In this document: piece after piece, positions 57,609 to 64,000 of the stretch | Numbering within the stretch: position 1 is the first letter of the stretch | Layout of the letters: each line of letters begins with the position of its first letter | Assembly: GCA_035235625.1 (NCBI GenBank) | Contig: CP141144.1 | Location: 16,117,014-16,181,013 of the forward strand | DNA: 64,000 nucleotides | From: Saururus chinensis | Taxonomy: Eukaryota > Streptophyta > Magnoliopsida > Piperales > Saururaceae | Direction: 5' to 3' | Program-made: the position numbers and the translations under genes | Notes under the pieces: generated by a model | Databases searched by the model: none | Told to the model about the DNA's origin: nothing | Seen by the model: only the letters and a program-made list of their open reading frames with translations

Positions 57609-57762
57609 AACAAACTACACGCAGCAATCCCAAAATCACCACCAACATCAGAATTCTTGAAGAAATCATCGCTAATCATGAAGTCGAAGGTGGCAAGGAG
57701 ACAACCCGCTGATCAAGTACAAGCATACCTCCAAGAGAAGTGTCAACGAGGATGTCGACAGA
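57609..57762 (+). pseudogene. Worn chromodomain-like tail of the gypsy polyprotein
   Basis: After the integrase stop, NPKITTNIRILEEIIANHEV with EGGKETTR recalls the start of plant chromoviral chromodomains, then a stop. The conserved W-K-G core is missing, so the assignment is tentative. Confidence 0.4.
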
Positions 57763-57764
57763 AT

Positions 57765-57777
57765 TGAGTGGGGGAGT
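57765..57777 (+). other. Polypurine tract of the gypsy element
   Basis: GAGTGGGGGAGTA directly before the 3' LTR; plus-strand primer site. Confidence 0.75.
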
Positions 57778-57778
57778 A

Positions 57779-58230
57779 TGTCACGGACTGCGTTCCGGAC
57801 ACCCTACCAATTCCCTTTTTGCTTTACTTCCATGTACATTTCTTTATTTTTATGTATTTTTTTTATTTTTATTTTATGGTGCAACCATGCCCGTACAACC
57901 ACTTTGGCTGCCACTCCAGCCACATACAAAAAATCTCTTATGCTATATAGGGGGGAGTGAGTAGTTGTGTAAGTTGGCTAGTGTTGTTGTACCTATTGCT
58001 TGTAAACATGTTGATAGTGAATGCATTCATCTTTTGTGCTTGTGTTCATTCGTTTCCTTACAATGTGACTCGCTTTTGCCCCCTACCCTTTTGCTTTGCA
58101 TACACCCGCAAGTGATTGTGCAACGTACCAGTGCAAGGCAAACCTCTTGTCCCACTCGCAGGCTTGCTTAGTGGGCTTTTAGCCTACAAGCGCCACACGG
58201 CCAGCTGCTCCAAAAACTCCGTCCGTGACA
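57779..58230 (+). repeat. 3' LTR of the gypsy element
   Basis: TGTCACGGACTGCGTTCC...CCGTCCGTGACA, 452 bp, closely matching 51229-51678. Confidence 0.92.
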
Positions 58231-58914
58231 GGCGGCGCATATAAATGGGACTCTTATAGTTTACATTAAAGGCTTAAGGCTCACACCATGAACTGCTCAT
58301 CAATTACCGTCTACATCACTAATTCATTATCAGAGCTACCAACTTTAAAATTTCGAACAAATTTTCTTAGACTTTGGCAGGTAACCAGAATCGCATTAGC
58401 CATAATACTGATAAAGCTCAAATTGCTGCAGCTGCCGCTAGAGGATGGAATGAATCCCAACTCCATCTAAAAATTGGAACCATTTTACAACCTCTTCTGT
58501 TATCTGACTCTTTGGAATGAATTTTTCCAGTTTGTTTACCAAATTTGAATTTTTCCATGAAGCCAGATTCTACCTTGAATCCAACTCATTAGGTTAAAAT
58601 AAAGTTATACTGCATCAAATTCTACTTAAATCCACTTTCTAACTGAAAAATGTGGCATATACAAGAGAATCCAGATTCTATTATCAATAATGCAGTACAC
58701 CAATATCTTTCCTTCAGAGCATGAGGCAATATGCCTTCCGATTTTCATTTAAATCCCATTCATTGAAGAAGCAGAATTATACTGAATTCAGGAATCTGTC
58801 TAACAGACAAGAGCTTTTGTTTGTGCAAGGGAAATAATCAGACAGAAGACTAATTAAGCACTCCGTAATTACAGTTTTAAGTGTTCTTAACAATTTCTTC
58901 TTGGGGTTTTGGAT
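58231..58914. other. Spacer and 3' flank of ATPG
   Basis: AT-rich. The words aatttttccag / gaatttttccatg and ccagattctaccttgaatcc / ccagattctattatcaataa recur within 58510-58690, suggesting a worn insertion. The last ~60 bases before 58915 are the start of the ATPG 3' UTR on the minus strand. Confidence 0.45.
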
Positions 58915-59598
58915 TTAGAGGGGAAGGACCTTCTTGACGATGTTGTCGCTGAGGGCGGCGATCTGGGAATCGAGGGCCTTGATGGTCTCGTCCTTCTGCC
59001 GCTCCAGGTTCTGCAGCGCCTCCTGCAGCTCCGCCTCCACCTTCTTCCGCCCCTCCGCCAGCTTCAGCTCCAGCTCCGCCGTCGTCTCCTTCTTCATTTG
59101 GTTCAGCGCCGCCGATATCTCCGCCCTCGCAGCCTTAATCACTGCCGCTGCCTGCTCCTCCAGCTGCTTCACCTCCGACGACGTGTCCTTGACGCTCCCC
59201 AGGCTCTCCCGGATGGCGGCGTCCCGCTCGTCCATGAACTTCCCCACCGGGGTGTAGTAGATCTTGTCCAACGCCACCATCAGCAGTAGGAACTCCGCCG
59301 CGATGGCGGGCAGCGTCAGGTTGAAGTCGAAAAGCGCCGCCTTTTCGATCTCCGCGGCAAAAGACGGGGGGGCAGCGGAGATGAGGGCCGCGGCGGCAGC
59401 GGCGGCGGCAGTGAGGGAGGAGGGTCTGCAGAAGCGGGCGGAGAGAAGAGTCCGGAGCTTCTGGCCGGCGGGTTGGGATGTTGGGACGGTGCCGGGGACC
59501 GAAACCGGGGGCTGTTGGGGCTTGGGGGTGTTGGGAAGGAGAGGGGGAGGGGAAGCGGCGAGGGTCTTGAAGGTGGAGGCCATGAGGATGTTAGCCAT
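58915..59598 (-). CDS. ATPG: Chloroplast ATP synthase subunit b' (CF0 subunit II), nuclear gene
   Basis: 227 codons without an intron, ATG at 59598 in a gccATGGC context, TAG-type stop at 58915. Residues 1-60 are Ser/Pro/Ala-rich and Arg-bearing (stroma targeting). Residues 62-81 form a hydrophobic Ala-rich stretch ending in PSFA, a likely thylakoid processing site. The mature part starts [16 protein letters not shown] with one membrane helix (about 91-110) and then a long charged helix (120-227: [49 protein letters not shown]). Subunit b' pairs with b as the peripheral stalk that holds CF1 to CF0 in the thylakoid membrane. Length and order fit the plant family; no defects are seen. Confidence 0.95.
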   Translation of the reverse strand: MANILMASTFKTLAASPPPLLPNTPKPQQPPVSVPGTVPTSQPAGQKLRTLLSARFCRPSSLTAAAAAAAALISAAPPSFAAEIEKAALFDFNLTLPAIAAEFLLLMVALDKIYYTPVGKFMDERDAAIRESLGSVKDTSSEVKQLEEQAAAVIKAARAEISAALNQMKKETTAELELKLAEGRKKVEAELQEALQNLERQKDETIKALDSQIAALSDNIVKKVLPL

Positions 59599-59830
59599 GG
59601 CGGGTTAGATGGCTGAAATTGGCTTCCTCTTTCTGCTTTGGCTCCTCTTCTTCTTCTTCCCTCTGTGTTACAGTGTTTTTGTGAAGAGGAAGCGAGCGGG
59701 AGAAGAGAGCCATGAGAGGAGTGGGGACGGAAATAAGGGTCTATCCTTTCTCAGCCTCTAGTTGGTTATCAGAGGGAGAGTGAGAATGTAGGGTCGCTAT
59801 TATTTCATCTTCTTGTATCATTGTTACTTC
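59599..59830 (-). promoter_or_regulatory. 5' leader and proximal promoter of ATPG
   Basis: The minus strand shows a purine-rich leader (gaagaagaagaagagg, 59645-59660) and, further up, CTGATAACC (59764-59772) and GGATAGACC-like GATA words that resemble light-response I-boxes. No good TATA box; many photosynthesis genes lack one. The start site is not fixed. Confidence 0.35.
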
Positions 59831-61284
59831 CATTTTCCCTCTTATTTTCCTTGATAAAAAAAAATTAATATTTTACATCAAAAATATACATTAATAATCT
59901 ATACATAAGTTTTGAAGTTTTAATTGATCTAAATAAGTGAGCCGCCCATGTGAACTAAGCTTACTTATAAAATTTAATTAAAATTCTTATATAAATTTTT
60001 TAGGTATTTTTATTGTAGGAATATAATTATTCTTGTTAAAATTATATATAATTATATATTTTACTGTTCTTTATGAAGATTTGTAAGGTTTATAAAAAAA
60101 AACGAGTGACCAATGTAGACTCATATAACTGAAGTAATAAATTATTTTATATTTACTTAAATAAACTTACCCATGTATATACTGAGAAGCATGTGATTAA
60201 ATTTTATCCAAATATAATAAGCAGGAGAAAAACTTTATACAGTCACTAAAAAAAACGTCTAATTCCCTCCTACGGCATCCTTCTCAGTGATTTCATCTTC
60301 CTCATAAGGTAGGTTTTTCTTCCCTAGTGGTTTCCTATTCTCAACTACTTCTTCTTCGCGATTTCCTCTTCTTAAATGATACTTCGCATCTTTCTGTTCA
60401 TATTCTGAAAGAGTAGTTTGTTTCCCTTCTTCGTAGTAGATTCAAGTTATTTTAGATCATAAAAAGGGTATTATCATTCATTTTAGAAGGATTAAGGAGT
60501 ATATAAAAGAATTAAGGAGATTGCGTAGTTTATGCTAGTTTTTTAATAGGCACATAATAAAACTTTGTAAATCATTAATCTTCTTTATTCTTTAGTTTTA
60601 ATCTATACGAGTATTTCTGCTCTTATTTTTTAAGTTAATAAATTATAAACTTGACTCAACTATAACTGAATCTAACCAGATTTATAAGACAAATTGCATA
60701 CTTAAGGTTTCTGACATAGTTTTAAAAAATAAAATTAGTCAATTAATATTACATATAATACATATATTTTTTTAGTTTTTTCTAAAGCTTTCAAACAACT
60801 TTTTAGTGTGTTTTTGGCCATTGCGTTCTATTTTCTACCTCCTAGCCCTTCCTCTTTCCCACCATGGTGTCTTCTCTTTAAAAGAATAGACCTCCACCTT
60901 CGTGGCGGTGACAATGGTTGTGGCGCTTCTGCATTTCACCCCTTTTCCTCTTCAGCTATAACCAAAATCTCTACAAAACATGTCCACTTCTTTGGCCCTG
61001 ATGATCTGTCAAAGCTCCCACCATCATATGATGAAGCCAGTAGTAAGAAGGCCATCATGGTATAGCACCTTGTCGTTAAGGACACGCAACATTCCTACTC
61101 TCATAATTGGCATGGTCACCATGTCATTCACCATGCTTGACATGGTGACCCGCACCACTGTTTTCATCGAGGCCTGCACCAATGTCAATCACAGGATGGG
61201 GGACCCTCCTCACTTCTTAAGTCTTACATAAGGATGCTCTCATTAGGGGTGAATCCCAATGCCTACACATACATTGTGCTAACA
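59831..61284. other. AT-rich intergenic region
   Basis: Frames at 60808-61065 and 60980-61231 have no recognisable motif. The moderately GC-rich stretch 60830-61230 differs from its surroundings and may be a worn gene piece. Confidence 0.4.
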
Positions 61285-62620
61285 AAAGGCTCATCACATG
61301 ATGTGGTTAAGATGTTTTAACAAATGTGTTATATTTAAATACATATTATAGCCTCTTCCCTATGCTAATTAAGGGCCAGTCGCGGGAATTGGTTAAAATA
61401 TTTTGAAATTTAAACACATATGTCATAACGTCCTACCCCATGCTAACTAAGGGCTTGACTCGGGATATGCAAAATTGTTTGACCAATGTGGTTAAAATAA
61501 TTGATATATGTGTTAAAACGCTTTGACATTTAAATACATATGTCAAAATATTTGGACAAATATATGAAAACGTTTTAACATAGATGTTTAAACATTTTAT
61601 CTTTTTAACATATCTATTGAATACCATAAATCTTGAATCAAAGAGGTGCAGTTGCAAGAATAAATCTGGAAAGTGATATTAATACATACGATAATGTAAC
61701 ATTTATAATCATCACTGTTTGTAAGAGCAATTCCATAATTCTAAAAACTTATATTAATATAATCTAGTATATATAATCATAACACTCAATAGGCTTCTTG
61801 GTTAATGGGTGATTCAATAAGCTTCTTCGATGATAAGCACTTCCTCAAATAGTAGTGTATTATTAGACATGTGCTTCCTCAGATGTAGTATAAAATATTT
61901 TAATAATAATATTAAAAAGATTTGACAATAATGACAAAGCGTTTAAATACTTTGTTAAATTGTTTTAGAAAAAAGCACAAAAGGTTTTAATAATTTATTA
62001 AATTATTTTTACAACAGTGTTAAAACATTATTAAATATAATTCAATACTATTTTTTTAACAAAGATATAAGATTTTTACAATATAACAAAAATGTTATTA
62101 TTTTAACAAAGTTAAAATAATTTGATACTATCATTTAACAAAGTTAAAATAATTTAATACTAACAATTTGACAACTATGTCAAAATATTTTTATACAATG
62201 TTAAATCATTTTAATAATAGTGTTAACATGATTTAACAATAATGTTAAAACATTTTGACATTATTGTCAAATCGTTTCAACACGATTTTTCTTCTAAAAG
62301 AAAAATTAAATATTTTATCCAAATATTTTAGAAATATTAAAAAAGTTATTACAATGTTAAATCGTTTTATTGCATTGTTAAATTGTTTTAATGATAGTAC
62401 TTTGATACTATCATTTTAACAAAGTTAAAATAATTTGATACTAACGATTTGACAACTATGTCAAAATATTTTAATACAGTGTTAAATTATTTTAATAATA
62501 ATGTTAATATGATTTAACAACGATGTTAAAACATTTTAACATTGTTATCGAATAGTTTTAATACTATTTTTCTTCTTAAAACAAAATTAAAATTATTTTA
62601 TCCAAATGTTATAAAAATAA
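61285..62620. repeat. AT-rich minisatellite of GTTAAAA..TTTTGACA motifs
   Basis: Dozens of short, partly palindromic words (gttaaaatattttgac, gttaaaacattttgacatt, gttaaaacgttttaacat, aatgttaaatcgttttaa) fill this stretch. A larger tandem duplication is visible: tttgatactatcattt... at 62121-62332 recurs at 62401-62613 (280-bp period). A 66-bp duplication of atgctaattaagggcca / atgctaactaagggctt lies at 61371 and 61437. Confidence 0.75.
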
Positions 62621-63870
62621 ATTATTTTAAAAAAATAAATCATTTAGATAACACTAAAAAAATCACAAAATTTTATCCCAACATTTTAAAAGAACAAAAT
62701 CAAAACCACTTTTTTTTAAAAAATAAAATTTTCATATAACATAAAAATAAAATAGTTGAAAGATTTGAAATACATCTGTCAAAACATCTAAAGACTAGGG
62801 TTTAAACAGTTTGAAAATAGATAAAAAAAATTTAATGAATGTCTAAAAATTTAAATTGTATTTTTAAGAAAAAATACTCTTTTTTAAAATATCAACCCTA
62901 CCGCTAACTCAATTTTGGTTGCCCTGGCAGGGTCAACCCAGTTCTATCTTGGGAGATTCAACCCTAGTGCTATCAAAGGGCATCTACCCTGCCTGCTCTT
63001 TCAACCCACCCATCTGAAGCGCCAAGTAATCTCAATTCAGTTAACATGTAAAATAATTGAGTAATTTTACCCACCCATTTACAGATAGGGTAAGGTACGG
63101 GTACGCCCTCTTTCACACCCATTGCCCATAAATCTCAATTGTGAAATTTCCATGCACCCTTTTTATTACTCTCATTAACTATTTTACATTTTCTACTCTT
63201 TTATCTGTAACCCAAATCGGCCACCTCGTGCTGTCATACTTTTACATCTCCGCCATTTACCCATCTATTACTACTTGTGGCTAATTCTTATTTTTGCATA
63301 AAATGACGATTCATACTTCAAGTAGACTAGATATCTTGTATTATAATAGCAGAATAATCACGTGTTTGAAGGGATTCTTGTAATATTCTTTGACAAGAGG
63401 ATCCATTAGTTGTTACGTAGAATAGGTTTCTTAAAGAAATAAGTTTAAACATACTTACCACTGTCTATGAATGAACAGAAATAATTGCCAATTTGATACA
63501 AGTAAACCCAATACATTGCTCCCCAAAAGGAATGAACACATTAAGGTCGCACAAAAAGAATTATTAACTCTTGCGAGGTCCAATGATATTGCTCAACAAA
63601 ATTCAAGCACTTGTTTTTTGTAAACAACAAAATTCAAAATTTTTGCATATTCAGCCAGCCGCTAAAACTATAATCAGGCCGACAATTGTGCGCCACACCA
63701 TTGATCCTTGGTCTTGTCTGCTTCCTTACACAAGGAATGGTTTCTTCACAGTATCAAAACCATTGTCCAACAGCATCAGTAGTGGGCCACATTTTCTTCT
63801 CATTTTCTTCGGTAACCGTAAAAGATCATACCTGAAGTTTTGCGAAACTCTGTGTTGATACAACTACAAA
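62621..63870. other. Intergenic region and probable 3' UTR of the right-edge gene
   Basis: AT-rich, with a GC-richer block at 62900-63120. Frame 63571-63858 has no motif. The part near 63700-63870 likely belongs to the 3' UTR of the minus-strand gene at 63871. Confidence 0.4.
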
Positions 63871-64000
63871 CTACTTGGAGCGCAAGCCTGGGACGTTTTT
63901 GAGGCCCATCTTTGCAAGGACGAGTCTAGGGATAGCAGGAGGATTGTCGAGCCCCATGCATCTGCTGAACTCATTGGCTAGCTGTACTAGCCTTGCCTTA
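63871..64000 (-). CDS. C-terminal end of an unidentified protein, cut by the window edge
   Basis: The minus strand is open from the window end to TAG at 63873-63871 for 42 residues: KARLVQLANEFSRCMGLDN, PPAIPRLVLAKMGLK, NVPGLRSK. Composition and codon use look like a real, structured C-terminus, and the Pro-rich turn followed by KMGLKNVPGLR suggests conservation, but I cannot name the family. It begins outside the window. No splice acceptor is seen within these bases, so at least this last exon extends further right. Confidence 0.55.
   Translation of the reverse strand, partial: KARLVQLANEFSRCMGLDNPPAIPRLVLAKMGLKNVPGLRSK

Larger units (their letters stand above)
51229..58230 (+). mobile_element. 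Ty3/gypsy chromovirus-like retrotransposon with both LTRs, split by solo LTR F
   Basis: LTRs of 450 and 452 bp, a perfect initiator-Met primer site, gag, protease, RT, RNase H, integrase and a worn chromodomain-like tail, and a polypurine tract are all present in order. Without LTR F it would be about 5.3 kb. The flanks share only GGCG (51225-51228, 58231-58234). Several stops (TAG 52319, TGA 52364, TAG 52976, TGA 53330 and more in pol) and shifts make it inactive. About 50 residues are missing between protease and RT. The two LTRs differ at few sites, so insertion is fairly recent compared with the 7.4-13.2 kb relic. Confidence 0.92.

Noticed and set aside
58909-59608. Plus-strand frames over ATPG
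   Set aside because: Shadows of the ATPG coding strand.
60808-61231. Small gene upstream of ATPG
   Set aside because: Two short overlapping frames without known motifs or clear splice sites; kept only as a composition anomaly.
1-64000. tRNA, rRNA or snoRNA genes
   Set aside because: I saw no cloverleaf with A/B boxes and no rRNA-like stretch by eye; a tRNAscan or Infernal run would settle it.

Overview
The window is nuclear DNA of a flowering plant. The evidence is spliced genes with GT-AG introns, a nuclear gene for a plastid ATP synthase subunit, a plastid phospholipase gene, Ty3/gypsy and Ty1/copia elements with an initiator-Met tRNA primer site, a CACTA-like element and Stowaway MITEs. 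The two well-preserved genes have GC-rich, Ala-rich exons in AT-rich surroundings. That fits a monocot better than a eudicot, but this is inference and no species is claimed.

Genes. Only two complete host genes are convincing. One is a five-exon PLIP-type chloroplast phospholipase A1 gene (minus strand, 13731-16321). The other is the intronless nuclear gene for chloroplast ATP synthase subunit b' (ATPG, minus strand, 58915-59598). Both window edges cut genes. At the left edge a second PLIP copy runs out of the window (minus, 1-95), behind a rearranged and internally duplicated 5' region (1-1850). At the right edge the last 42 codons of an unidentified conserved-looking protein lie on the minus strand (63871-64000). 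A calmodulin pseudogene exon (minus, 41917-42284) has three in-frame stops.

Transposable elements fill most of the rest. 2.6-7.3 kb: decayed DUF1985/Ulp1-protease transposon gene whose four introns look related to one another. 7.3-13.2 kb: decayed Ty3/gypsy element split by a 3.4 kb solo LTR (9375-12793). 22.2-32.8 kb: CACTA-like element (3-bp duplication AAC) with arrays of GCGACGC-type motifs and GA-rich blocks. It is interrupted by solo LTR A (24398-31179, duplication GAGAG), itself interrupted by solo LTR B (24771-28236, duplication ATTAT). 33.4-40.9 kb: two solo LTRs of B's family in opposite orientation (C 33402-36904, duplication CTCCG; D 37407-40904, duplication CCACT), forming a 7.5 kb near-palindrome with a 502-bp centre. 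43.7-47.6 kb: copia deletion derivative that keeps only gag. 51.2-58.2 kb: Ty3/gypsy chromovirus-like element with both LTRs, split by solo LTR F (53384-55063, duplication AGTAC). Two Stowaway MITEs and several minisatellites lie between.

The locus records repeated insertion followed by LTR-LTR recombination (six solo LTRs against two elements with paired LTRs). Nothing in it is a convincing new biochemical system. The most unusual items are the four similar introns of the Ulp1 element, the inverted LTR pair, the divergent satellites at one LTR position, and the rebuilt 5' end of the left PLIP copy. All identities are from reading sequence and motifs; no database search was run.
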